A DNA stretch of 43,220 bases from Embleya sp040605455 (GTDB lineage Bacteria > Actinomycetota > Actinomycetes > Streptomycetales > Streptomycetaceae), in assembly GCF_040605455.1 (NCBI RefSeq), contig NZ_JBEXCV010000068.1, positions 1-43,220 of the forward strand. Reading direction: 5' to 3'. Shown piece after piece: positions 16,392 through 24,582 of this stretch. Every line of letters begins with the position of its first letter. Position 1 is the stretch's first letter. The notes beneath the pieces were generated by a model, which ran no database searches, was not told the origin of the DNA, and was given only the letters and a program-made list of their open reading frames with translations. A program made the translations under genes and the position numbers.

Positions 16392-16528
16392 CCGGCCTTT
16401 GCGTGCCGCACCGGCAGCCCCGGCCCCTCCGGGCGTCGAGGCCCTGCCCCGTTTGCCCCGGTCCTCGGGGAGGTGAACCATGGAATCAGGATCGTCGCAC
16501 GACAACCGCACGGATCTGGAGCCGGACC

Positions 16529-17866
16529 ATGTCTGGTCCTTTTCAGCAGTTTCCGCTCGGTGGGGGTACGACCGCGGACCTGTACCTGCTCCGCTACGAC
16601 CAGGACGGTGGGCTGCGCAGTCCACTCGCCGAGCGGGAGATCAAGGACCGGCTCGCCGGAGTCGGCGACGTCTTCCTGTTCTCCCACGGCTGGAACAACA
16701 TCTTCGCGCAGGCCCTCGACCGCTATCGCGATTTCGTCGGTGGCTTCATCGCTCAGCGACAACAGTTCGCGATTGCGGTTCCACCGGACTACCGGCCCCT
16801 GCTGATCGGCGTCATCTGGCCCTCGACGAGCTTCCTCATGCCGTGGGAGGCGGGCCCGAGAATCGCCGCCGATCCGGAACCCGACGGGGCCGAGGCGCGC
16901 CAGGTGGAGGAGATGCTCGGCCTGGTCACCGGGTCCCTGGGGGCCGAGGTGGACCCGGAGTTCGTCGAGTTGGTGGACGGCCGCTCCGTGATCGACTCCG
17001 ATGCCGCGCTGCGTGCGGCCGAGATCGTGCTCGGCGCACTGCGGGCCGAGCCCGACCCGGACGACGGATCATCGCCGCCCACCGCGAAGGAATTCCTCAC
17101 TGTCTGGGCGGCGTTGGACGGTGGCGGGGCCGCAGCCGCACCCGCCGACCCGGACGACTTCGGCGTCGCGCGCGGTGCCTCCCCCGGTCTGCTCGTCGCG
17201 GGTGGCGGGGGATTCGACCCGCGCAACCTGTTGCGTGCGGCCACCGTGTGGAAGATGAAGGCGCGCGCGGGTGGGGTGGGGAGCAACGGGGTCGGTCCGC
17301 TCGTGGCGCACATCCTGCGCGAGAGCGGGGTCCGACTGCATCTGGTCGGCCATTCCTTCGGCGCGAAGGTGTTGTTGTCCGCGCTCGCGTCCGCGGCCCC
17401 GAGCCGTCCCGCGCGGTCGATGCTGCTGTTGCAGGCCGCCGTCAACCGCTGGTGTTTCGCGGCGGACGTCGCCGGCACCGGGCGCCCCGGCGGTTACCAC
17501 TCGGTCCCGGACCTGGTGGACAGGCCGTTGTTGACGACGTTCTCCGCGTTCGACGACCCGCTGACCAAGGTGTTCCATCTCGCGATGCGCGGAAGTCAAC
17601 TGGGCGAACCGGGCGTAGCCGCGATCGGCGATCCCGAACTGTACGGTGCGCTGGGCGGATTCGGGCCCGCCGGCGTAGAGGGGATCTCCGCCCGTCGACT
17701 TGCGGCCGTGCCCGGTCGAGAACGCTACGACCTCGGCGGCGCGTCGCGCGTGATCGCCGTGGACGGCGGGGTCGAGATCGACGGGAAGCCGGCCATCGCC
17801 GGGCACGGCGAGGTCAGCAACCCGGCGACGTGGTGGGCCATGCACGCCCTCGTGCGGCCCGACTGA
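16529..17866 (+). CDS. Alpha/beta-hydrolase-fold protein opening the CHAT cluster
   Basis: A 445-residue protein. A strand followed by FLFSHGWNN (49-57) gives the oxyanion-hole HG motif. The nucleophile elbow is HLVGHSFGAK with Ser276. The pattern resembles DUF900-like alpha/beta hydrolases. A long insert (residues about 110-240) rich in Ala, Asp and Pro separates the two. The catalytic Asp and His are not certain; His in the C-terminal GHGEVSNPATWW is a candidate. No signal peptide, so cytosolic. The ATG at 16529 has only GGAG at fair spacing. A much stronger ribosome site at 16468-16475 serves an ATG in another frame at 16480. The gene lies 89 bases before the first CHAT-like gene and is probably in the same operon. 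Substrate unknown: ester, lipid or peptide bond are all possible. Confidence 0.8.
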   Translation: MSGPFQQFPLGGGTTADLYLLRYDQDGGLRSPLAEREIKDRLAGVGDVFLFSHGWNNIFAQALDRYRDFVGGFIAQRQQFAIAVPPDYRPLLIGVIWPSTSFLMPWEAGPRIAADPEPDGAEARQVEEMLGLVTGSLGAEVDPEFVELVDGRSVIDSDAALRAAEIVLGALRAEPDPDDGSSPPTAKEFLTVWAALDGGGAAAAPADPDDFGVARGASPGLLVAGGGGFDPRNLLRAATVWKMKARAGGVGSNGVGPLVAHILRESGVRLHLVGHSFGAKVLLSALASAAPSRPARSMLLLQAAVNRWCFAADVAGTGRPGGYHSVPDLVDRPLLTTFSAFDDPLTKVFHLAMRGSQLGEPGVAAIGDPELYGALGGFGPAGVEGISARRLAAVPGRERYDLGGASRVIAVDGGVEIDGKPAIAGHGEVSNPATWWAMHALVRPD

Positions 17867-17955
17867 GGTGCGGTCCGCGCGCACCCGCGACCGGATACGC
17901 CGCCCGGCGCAGTCGCCGGTGGCCGAAACGGTCGGCCCGAGACGAAGGAGTCGTG

Positions 17956-19404
17956 ATGGCCGAGGCTCTCATCGAGAGTTGGCGCCTGGCGGTGCTCCGG
18001 GTGCGGCTCGACCTGACGCGGTCGTCGCCGGTGGCGGTGGTCGAACTGGTCGGGTATCCCGCGAAGAACCCGACGACGTACTGGCACGCCGAATTCGACT
18101 ACGGCACGTTCGGGCTCTCCGAAGGCACGGAGCCGCCAACCGGGCTGAAGGTGCCCCGTGATCTGGTCGAAGCCGTCGAGAACTGCCTGCTCGCGGACTT
18201 CGAGGCGGATACCGCGCTGTGGCTGCGGCTGGTCCCACCGTATGGCCACCTGGGCGGGGTTCCGTGGGAAGGCGCCCTGATCCCCGCCACCGGTCGCCCG
18301 CTCCTGCGGGTTCCCGATCGGCTGCCGCCGGGATCCGACCCGGGGCGGGTGTGGACCGTTGCCGTCGCGGTGTCCGTGGCGCCGAACGCGGCCTGGGTCG
18401 CCGGATACCTCTCGTCGTTCATCTCCTGCCTGCGCACCTCCGTCGCGGCTGAGGTGGATGTGCACGTGTTCACCGACCGGGGCGCCGAACAGGCGCTGCG
18501 GGCGCTGCCGCCCGAGGGTCCGGACGCACCGCGTGTGCACCTGCACGACCCCGGCGACGCCGCACTGCTCGCCCGATCGGGGCCGCCGCGCCGGCATGAC
18601 GACGCCGACGCGCACCCGGCGACGGGCCCGCCGCTGTGGGGTGACTGGATCACCGCCGGGCTCGACGGCCGTGCGGTGCGGGCGCTGCACATCGTCGCGG
18701 ACGGCGCGTTCGAGGGCAACCGCCCGGTCCTGTCGGTGAGCCCCGATCCCGCTGCGCCGACCCACCGATCCGATCGCGCGTACGTGACCTCGGACCGGGT
18801 ACGGCGCCTGGCCGACCGCGTCGGCGCGTCCGTGCTGTCGTTCGGCTCGCCCCCGGACAATCCGTGCGACTCGGCCACCCGGATCATGGCCGACCACGTC
18901 GGTCTGCGGCGTGCGGGGCCGACGTTCTACACCGCGTTGCCGCTGGATCCCGCCGGATACGCGTTGGCACGGGCACACGCGTTCGTCGCCGGCGCCCCGG
19001 GTTCGGTGCCGATCCCGCGTGACCCCTCGCTGTTCGCGTACCTCCAGCCCGAGTTCGTGCAGGCCGCGCTCAGGGACGCCTGGCCCGATCCCGACCGGCC
19101 CGGGCAGGTCTGGCTCAGCGGGCGAGCGGCGATCGGTGAATCGGCGACCAGCGGCGAGATCCTGCCGAACGCCCTTGGTGTGGCCGGCGGCGAAGAGATC
19201 ACCGCGCGCTATGCGAACGCCGAGTCGGTGCCGATGTGGGTCGCCGCGTCCACGCGTTACATCGAGAACCAGGTGGCCTCGCTGGTACGGACCGCGGGCG
19301 TTCCGGGCGAGACCCCGGCCGCGAAGCAGGCCTACGACCGCGGGGTCGGGCAGGCCATCGCCGAACTGCGTGCCCTGGTCGACCGGCGGATGCGGGAGTC
19401 GTGA
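17956..19404 (+). CDS. CHAT-like caspase-fold protein lacking the catalytic His/Cys
   Basis: A 482-residue protein from an ATG with GAAGGAG upstream. It has the layout of a CHAT domain: the strand-loop LRLVPPYGHLGGVPWEGALI (90-109) matches the CHAT PWE region. The later strand ALHIVADG (243-250) sits where active members have HxxxHG, and SVLSFGSPP sits where they have the Cys loop (LxACxT). Asp249 replaces the catalytic His and no Cys is present, so it is predicted to be a dead protease homologue. Its gene shares one base with the next gene, an intact CHAT protein, so the two are made together. A pseudo-enzyme partner or sensor is a natural guess. Assignment to CHAT rests on pattern and context, not on a full profile match. 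Confidence 0.6.
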   Translation: MAEALIESWRLAVLRVRLDLTRSSPVAVVELVGYPAKNPTTYWHAEFDYGTFGLSEGTEPPTGLKVPRDLVEAVENCLLADFEADTALWLRLVPPYGHLGGVPWEGALIPATGRPLLRVPDRLPPGSDPGRVWTVAVAVSVAPNAAWVAGYLSSFISCLRTSVAAEVDVHVFTDRGAEQALRALPPEGPDAPRVHLHDPGDAALLARSGPPRRHDDADAHPATGPPLWGDWITAGLDGRAVRALHIVADGAFEGNRPVLSVSPDPAAPTHRSDRAYVTSDRVRRLADRVGASVLSFGSPPDNPCDSATRIMADHVGLRRAGPTFYTALPLDPAGYALARAHAFVAGAPGSVPIPRDPSLFAYLQPEFVQAALRDAWPDPDRPGQVWLSGRAAIGESATSGEILPNALGVAGGEEITARYANAESVPMWVAASTRYIENQVASLVRTAGVPGETPAAKQAYDRGVGQAIAELRALVDRRMRES

Positions 19405-20681
19405 TGCGTACCGTCCTGGGCTTCGAGCCGTTCGGGGATCGCACGGTGCTCAAGTTGCGGGAGGCACCCGCCAACATCCCGGGGCTCGGTACCAACGAAC
19501 TCACCGACGTCACCGACCCCGGAGGCACGATCACCTCCCGGGGCGAGGCCCTGCTGGAGCGGCTGTGCCGGCATCCGGCGGTGAGCCAGGGGCTGAACGC
19601 CGCGCTGGCCCAGCCGCCGGTCGCCGGACCGGGACCGCTGTACCTGCACATGGTCTCGAACCAGGCCGATCAGCTGCCCTGGGAGCAACTCCGTTCCGTC
19701 CTCCAGGGGTTCATCGCCCTGGACGCCCGTTGGCCGATCGCCCGCATCGCCGCCATCCGCAGCCCCGTCGATCGCCGCACGTTCACCCCGCCGTTGACGA
19801 TCGTCGCCGTGCTGTCCGCGGCACTGCGCAGTGGCGTGCCCCAGTTGCAGGCCCTGCTGGCCGCCACGGCGCTGCCTGACGCCCGGGCGGTCGACACACG
19901 GCTGCACGTGATCAGCGCCGAGCAGGCCGTGCTGGATGCCGTCGCGGCCGCCGGACGACCCGACGTCAGCGCCGAACCGATCCCCGCGAACGCGCCCGAT
20001 CTGGCCGGGCGCATCACCGCGGCCCGGCCACACATCGTGCACCTGCTGTGTCACGGTGGGGCGGTCGGCGGTGTCCGGACACTGGCCTTCGCGCACACCG
20101 CCGACGTCGACGCGGGCGAACCGGTCGGCTCCGTACAGCTGAAACTGCCCGATCTGGTGGTCGCGCTGAACCCGTGCGCACCGTGGCTGGTCGTCCTCGG
20201 TGCCTGCCGGACGGCACAGACCTCGGACACGCTCTCGCTCGCCCACGAACTCGTCTCGCAGGGGTTGCCCGCCGTCGCGGGCATGCGCAGGCTGATCGAC
20301 CTCAACGACACGGACCGGTTCTGCGCCGCGCTGTACCCGGAGGTGCTCGCCACCGTCCGCATCGCCGTCAAGGATGCCGGAGAGCACGAGATCGACTGGG
20401 CCACGACCTTCACCGCGCCGCGCCAGGCGATGGCACAAGCCGACCCGTCGCAGACCGACTCGTGGTCGGATCCCGTGCTCTACGTGCAGGACGAACCGCT
20501 GCGGATCACGTCGAGCTCCGCCGTGGCGTTGTCCGACACGGCGAACCTGCAGGGGCAGCTCGACACCTACGAGCGGTTCCGCGCGACGCTCGACCCGATC
20601 ACCGTCGACCGGACCCTGCTGGACCGGGTCGACGCCCTGATCGCCGACCTGCGGGCCCGATCGGCGGGTGGGGGTCGATGA
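19404..20681 (+). CDS. CHAT-domain protease with intact His/Cys dyad
   Basis: A 425-residue protein starting at the ATG that overlaps the preceding TGA. Residues about 75-310 match the CHAT (caspase HetF associated with TPRs) peptidase domain: QLPWEQLR (90-97), the catalytic His217 in HIVHLLCHGG, the catalytic Cys268 in WLVVLGACRTAQ, and the family segment LVSQGLPAVAGMRR after the Cys. CHAT enzymes are caspase-like cysteine proteases that are often switched on by a partner. Known examples include the Craspase partner TPR-CHAT, which cleaves a substrate after activation. Here there are no TPR repeats; the C-terminal 110 residues are helical and unassigned. There is no signal peptide. The gene overlaps the following caspase-fold gene by four bases. 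Confidence 0.85.
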   Translation: MRTVLGFEPFGDRTVLKLREAPANIPGLGTNELTDVTDPGGTITSRGEALLERLCRHPAVSQGLNAALAQPPVAGPGPLYLHMVSNQADQLPWEQLRSVLQGFIALDARWPIARIAAIRSPVDRRTFTPPLTIVAVLSAALRSGVPQLQALLAATALPDARAVDTRLHVISAEQAVLDAVAAAGRPDVSAEPIPANAPDLAGRITAARPHIVHLLCHGGAVGGVRTLAFAHTADVDAGEPVGSVQLKLPDLVVALNPCAPWLVVLGACRTAQTSDTLSLAHELVSQGLPAVAGMRRLIDLNDTDRFCAALYPEVLATVRIAVKDAGEHEIDWATTFTAPRQAMAQADPSQTDSWSDPVLYVQDEPLRITSSSAVALSDTANLQGQLDTYERFRATLDPITVDRTLLDRVDALIADLRARSAGGGR

Positions 20682-22081
20682 CTCTGCCCGCGGACATTCA
20701 GCTCAACGCCTGGACCGGGGACGAGGTCGCGCGGGCCACGCCGGACCAGGATGCGGCGCGCTGGGGTGCCGGAACGCGCGGCATCCCGCACTCCCAGGCC
20801 GTGCTCCCCTTCGGCCCGCCGGCCGATCCGCGCGATTGGCGCTCGGCCGACGTCGGCTACGGGATCCTGCTGCCGGACGACACCGATCCGAATCTGTCCG
20901 ACGCCGCGAAGGCCGCCGGCGAGGACGCCGCCGCGCCGGTACGCGAACTGCTGGCGGCACGGCCGGACACCGCGGTGCTGCGCTGGAGCCCGGACCTGCC
21001 CGACCACCTCCTGCGCAGGTACTTCGCGCAGGGCCTGCCCCAGGAACCGGCCATCGGGTTGTCCGAGTTCGGGATCGGCCGGGGCCGGCTCCCCAAGTAC
21101 GTGGCGATCATCGGCGGCCCCGAGGTGATCCCCTGGTCCGTGCAGTACGCCCTGGGTACCCGGCACCTGGTCGGGCGCATCCCCCTGTCCGGGGAGCCGC
21201 TCGCCCACTACGTGCACGCGCTGCTCGCGGGCTGGAGCGACGCGCAGGCCCACGCGGATCGGGCGCTGACCTGGACGGTCGACCACGGGCCCACGGACAT
21301 CACCGCGTTGATGCGCGCGGTGATCGCCGCGCCCCTGGCCGAGCGCCTCACGCCGCCCCCGCTCGCGCAGTTCCGCGATCTCACCGCGGCCGAGGCCACC
21401 GGCGCGGCGCTGCTGGGCGCCTTGGCCGAGATCCGCCCGGGACTGCTCGCGACGTCCAGCCACGGCCGCACCGGACCGCTGGGGAACCCCGCCGAGATGC
21501 GGGCCGCGCTCGGGCTTCCGGTCGACGGCACGCACACCACCGTGCCGCTGGGCACGCTGTGCGACGCCATGCCCGGTGGCTGCGTCTGGTACGCCCAGGC
21601 GTGCTGCTCCGCCGGCGCCGCCGGCGAGAGCTTCTACGCCGGGCTGCTTCCGGTCGGCAGTTCCGCCCTCGGCGCGGTCGAGGCCGTCGCGGGGCTGGGC
21701 ACGATGGTGGCACCCGCGGCACTGGAACTGCTCGGCCGGGAGAACCCGGTGCGGGCCGTCCTCGGTCACGTCGAGCCCACCTTCAGTTGGACCCTGCAGG
21801 TCGACGACACCGGACAGGGACTCGGCGGGCGCTTGGTCTCCGCCTTGTCCACGCATCTGTACGCGGGCGAGCCGCTGGGCCTGGCCCTGGCCGAATACCG
21901 GGCCGACGTGGGCGAGTTGCACACCCGGTGGGCCCGGCTGAGGGAGGCGTTGGCGGGCGGCGACACGTCGGTCCGGGAGACGTTGACCAGGCTGCGCGTC
22001 TCGGCACTGGATCGACAGAGCCTGGTGTTGCTGGGCGACCCGACCGTGGCCCTGCCCGCGTCGGGCGGCGACGGGCCGTGA
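20678..22081 (+). CDS. Second caspase-fold cysteine peptidase (C25/CHAT-like)
   Basis: A 467-residue protein coupled to the CHAT gene by an ATGA overlap. The strand YVAIIGGPEVIPWSVQYAL (141-159) and the segment HLVGRIPLS are like the clan CD C25 (gingipain) peptidases. The catalytic pair is probably His262 in LLATSSHGRTGP and Cys309 or Cys310 in VWYAQACCSAGA. The late strand LVLLGDPTVALP is the common C-terminal strand of these folds. No signal peptide or adhesin domains, unlike secreted gingipains, so it is probably cytosolic. With the preceding two genes it forms a set of three caspase-fold proteins, two apparently active and one dead. The precise family (C25, CHAT or C14) needs a profile search. 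Confidence 0.7.
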   Translation: MTLPADIQLNAWTGDEVARATPDQDAARWGAGTRGIPHSQAVLPFGPPADPRDWRSADVGYGILLPDDTDPNLSDAAKAAGEDAAAPVRELLAARPDTAVLRWSPDLPDHLLRRYFAQGLPQEPAIGLSEFGIGRGRLPKYVAIIGGPEVIPWSVQYALGTRHLVGRIPLSGEPLAHYVHALLAGWSDAQAHADRALTWTVDHGPTDITALMRAVIAAPLAERLTPPPLAQFRDLTAAEATGAALLGALAEIRPGLLATSSHGRTGPLGNPAEMRAALGLPVDGTHTTVPLGTLCDAMPGGCVWYAQACCSAGAAGESFYAGLLPVGSSALGAVEAVAGLGTMVAPAALELLGRENPVRAVLGHVEPTFSWTLQVDDTGQGLGGRLVSALSTHLYAGEPLGLALAEYRADVGELHTRWARLREALAGGDTSVRETLTRLRVSALDRQSLVLLGDPTVALPASGGDGP

Positions 22082-22106
22082 CGCGTCGTCCTCGACGGGC
22101 GGCGCG

Positions 22107-22137
22107 GCGGCTCAGCCCGGTTGGCCCGCTGAGCTGC
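22107..22137. terminator. Convergent stem-loop between C25-like and membrane-protein genes
   Basis: GCGGCTCAGC (22107-22116) pairs with GCTGAGCTGC (22128-22137), 10 bp with one wobble pair. It overlaps the stop of the leftward gene and lies 26 bases after the rightward stop, so it could end transcription from both sides. Confidence 0.5.
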
Positions 22138-23266
22138 GTGTCGTTTTGGCGGGGTGGGTCGTCGGGCCGCCGACGGCATTGAGGACCAACTGGGCCTGGT
22201 TGTCCACGAAGCGGGTGAACAACTGCTGCGCGTAGCCGAAGATGACCGCCCAGGCGATGATCTGCGCGGACGAGTCGAGCGCGCTCAGGCCGGGAACGAA
22301 GTCGCCGCGCATGAGCAACAGGCCCAGAAGGGCGGTGAGCGCGCCGGTGGGGAGCTTGAGCAGGGCCAGGGCGACGGGCACGTTGTACGGCGTCGAGGTG
22401 CCGTGGATCCGGCGCAGCGACGCGGCGGCGGCCACGGCGGCGGCGACCAGGCCGACCAGCTCGACCACCGGGTAGTCCCACTGGGAGGCGACGTCGGCGT
22501 ACATCTGGTCCAGGCTTCGCCCGGCGAACTGGTCGCGGTTCGTTGCGGAACCGGCACTGACGGTGGAAGTGGCGGTGGCGCAGACGATGCCGACGCCCGG
22601 CGGGTTGAAGCACAGCGGCACCGTCCCGGGCGAGGAGGCACCGGCGAGGGCGATCAGGGTGGCGATGATCGCGAGTGCCGCGGTGACACCGAAGACGATG
22701 TGCGCGAAACTGCGAACCCTGAGCTTCTCCTTCAGGTGCACCTGGTGTGCCACGGTCGAGGCGTCGACCAACGTTTCCCGCTGCTTTTCGGTCAGCGTGT
22801 CGCCCCCGCGAACGGACAGCGCCATTTCGTCCACGTGGGCGCGGCGTTCGTCGCCGAGTGGCAGGTGCTCCTTGATGAAGGCCACGATGCCGGGAAGGTG
22901 TGCGGTGATGTCTTCCAGCGTCAACAGCCGCAGCAGAATGATGTAGGCGACGTCCAGTTGCGTCTGGGCGACCGCGATGTGTGCGGCCGGTCGGCCGTGT
23001 TCGTGCCCCAGGGCCCTTTTCGCCTCATCGAGCGACTCGAGGGCCTGGTCGGCCAGGACCTGATCGCTCGGAGCGAGCGGACCCGGTGCGGTCTTGCTCT
23101 TGAGGAGTGCCTCGAGTTCGATGACGCGAGAGCGCAGCCCTTCGCGCAGTTCCCACTGTCCGCGTTCGTGCCGTCGGACGTTGCGGGCCTGCGAGCGCCC
23201 GACTCGACGGAAACTGCCGGGGGGCGGCGGCGGAGGCTGCTCCGCGGGTGTCGGGTTTGACTCCAT
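22112..23266 (-). CDS. Four-helix membrane protein in the CHAT cluster
   Basis: A 384-residue protein of no family I can name. The N-terminus is proline-rich (AEQPPPPPPGSF), followed by a charged, mainly helical cytosolic part (about 25-180) with possible coiled coil (ELREGLRSRVIELEALLKSK). Four hydrophobic segments follow at about 187-209, 266-285, 297-319 and 333-352. The loop between the first two contains two Cys (CFNPPGVGIVC), probably extracytoplasmic. It runs opposite to the CHAT genes, and its stop is 30 bases from the last caspase-fold stop. The ATG has no clear ribosome site, so the start is uncertain. Cytosolic helical region plus membrane core next to proteases would suit a pore or anchor that is cleaved, but this is only inference. 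Confidence 0.7.
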   Translation of the reverse strand: MESNPTPAEQPPPPPPGSFRRVGRSQARNVRRHERGQWELREGLRSRVIELEALLKSKTAPGPLAPSDQVLADQALESLDEAKRALGHEHGRPAAHIAVAQTQLDVAYIILLRLLTLEDITAHLPGIVAFIKEHLPLGDERRAHVDEMALSVRGGDTLTEKQRETLVDASTVAHQVHLKEKLRVRSFAHIVFGVTAALAIIATLIALAGASSPGTVPLCFNPPGVGIVCATATSTVSAGSATNRDQFAGRSLDQMYADVASQWDYPVVELVGLVAAAVAAAASLRRIHGTSTPYNVPVALALLKLPTGALTALLGLLLMRGDFVPGLSALDSSAQIIAWAVIFGYAQQLFTRFVDNQAQLVLNAVGGPTTHPAKTTRSSAGQPG

Positions 23267-23533
23267 GTATTCGACTATGAACGACGGGCTGGACGAATTC
23301 GGGCTCGATCGGCTTCTTCAGGTCCGGCGTCACCCCGATGGACGCGCCGGGAGCGCCTGCCGTGCTGTTGCTCGGCGTGGTATGCGAGTGCCTCCGCCGT
23401 GGATCGCTTTGGGCCGGCGATCGGGTGCGGGTCGCGGTCCTGCGGTGTGTCGCGCTCGATTCCGGTGTGCCGGCCCTCCACGATGGCCGGGTCCGCCCGG
23501 CGACGGGACCGGGCCCGGTGGGAAGGGATGCCC

Positions 23534-24538
23534 ATGCCCCTGAGGGACTATGGAGTTCTGGCCGCGCGGGCGGTGGCGCGCGTACGCGAAGGCGCCACCG
23601 GCACACCGCACTACCAGATCCATCTGGCCGACGACGCCGGCACCATGTATCGTGCGGCGATCAACGTGCTGTCCAAGAAGGCGCCGTCCGAGCTGCTGTT
23701 CGTGGTGGTGGAGGACTTCCGCCACCCGCTCACCGACTCCCTGCCGGCCGCGGGCAGCGGGTGGACCACACTCGCCTCGCGGCCCGGCGGAGCCGCGCTC
23801 GACTACATCCGCGCCAACCTCTTCGATCCGGCGACCGCGCGGCCGCTGCCCCCGGACCTGCCCGGCGAGGACAACGACCTGGCCGATCTGCTCGATCACT
23901 ACGTGCAACGCGCGATCGGCAATCCGGCGGCCGCGGTCTACGTGTTCGGCGGGCGCTTTGGCCCCGAACCCGCCGAGCCGGACCAGGTGTTCGGCTTCCT
24001 GCCCGGCAACGGTGTGCACGACGTGCACATGAACCAGGGCAACAGCGAGGAGTTCCGCAAGGACGACGGGGTCTGGCAGGACGGCGGCCTGCTCATTCGC
24101 CTGCCGGACGGCCGCTGGGTGGCCGTCTTCCTGGCCTTCCAGTCCCAGGCGTGGCACACCGATGACACCACAGGCCACACCCTCGACACCGCGCCGCCCC
24201 TCCCGGGTTCGGGCGAGGAGCCGATGCGGATCGTCGCGGCGCTGGTCAACGCTCCGGGACCGGCACCCGAGGCGGAGACCGTCACTCTGCTCAACGCCTC
24301 CCCCGCACCGATCATGCTCGACGGCTGGCAACTCCTGGACCGCGACAAGACCGCGCTGCCTCTCCCCGCGACGACGCCGGCGCCCGGTGCGGTCCTGGTG
24401 GTGCCCGGCAACCCGACGTTCCACCTGGGGAACCGCGGCGGCGTGATCACCCTGATCGATCCGGCGGGGCTCAAGGTGCACGGTGTCACGTACACCGCGG
24501 ACCAAGCGCGGCGCGAGGGATGCACGATCGTGTTCTGA
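23534..24538 (+). CDS. DUF2278 (YukJ-like) protein with lamin-tail-like C-terminus
   Basis: A 334-residue protein. The ATG at 23534 is chosen over one at 23528 because DUF2278 proteins start MPLxxYGVL, as here (MPLRDYGVLAAR), and GGGAAGGG lies at good spacing. DUF2278 marks run to about residue 220: HYQIHLADD, YRAAINVLSKKAPSELLF, LDYIRANLFD and GVHDVHMNQGN. Residues about 235-334 look like a lamin-tail (LTD) beta-sandwich: VTLLNASPAPIMLDGWQLLD, GAVLVVPG, GVITLIDPAGLKVHGVTYT. DUF2278 function is unknown; the fold has been linked to YukJ of Bacillus. No signal peptide. It is divergent from the membrane-protein gene and followed by a terminator, closing the CHAT-region cluster. Confidence 0.85.
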   Translation: MPLRDYGVLAARAVARVREGATGTPHYQIHLADDAGTMYRAAINVLSKKAPSELLFVVVEDFRHPLTDSLPAAGSGWTTLASRPGGAALDYIRANLFDPATARPLPPDLPGEDNDLADLLDHYVQRAIGNPAAAVYVFGGRFGPEPAEPDQVFGFLPGNGVHDVHMNQGNSEEFRKDDGVWQDGGLLIRLPDGRWVAVFLAFQSQAWHTDDTTGHTLDTAPPLPGSGEEPMRIVAALVNAPGPAPEAETVTLLNASPAPIMLDGWQLLDRDKTALPLPATTPAPGAVLVVPGNPTFHLGNRGGVITLIDPAGLKVHGVTYTADQARREGCTIVF

Positions 24539-24548
24539 TCGACACGTG

Positions 24549-24582
24549 CGCAGGGGCGGCGCGGGTGCGCGGCGCCCCTGCG
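24549..24582 (+). terminator. Terminator after the DUF2278 gene
   Basis: CGCAGGGGCG (24549-24558) pairs perfectly with CGCCCCTGCG (24573-24582), with further pairing (GCGC/GCGC) possible inside the loop. It begins 10 bases after the stop codon. Confidence 0.75.

Noticed and set aside
16480..17955. N-terminal part of a 974-codon frame from the strong ribosome site at 16470
   Set aside because: The translation over the hydrolase gene is Arg/Pro-rich shadow. Only the part from 17956 onward is protein-like, and it has its own ribosome site.
23275..23535. 86-codon leftward frame between the membrane-protein and DUF2278 genes
   Set aside because: Arg/His/Asp-rich shadow composition overlapping the promoter region; no ribosome site.
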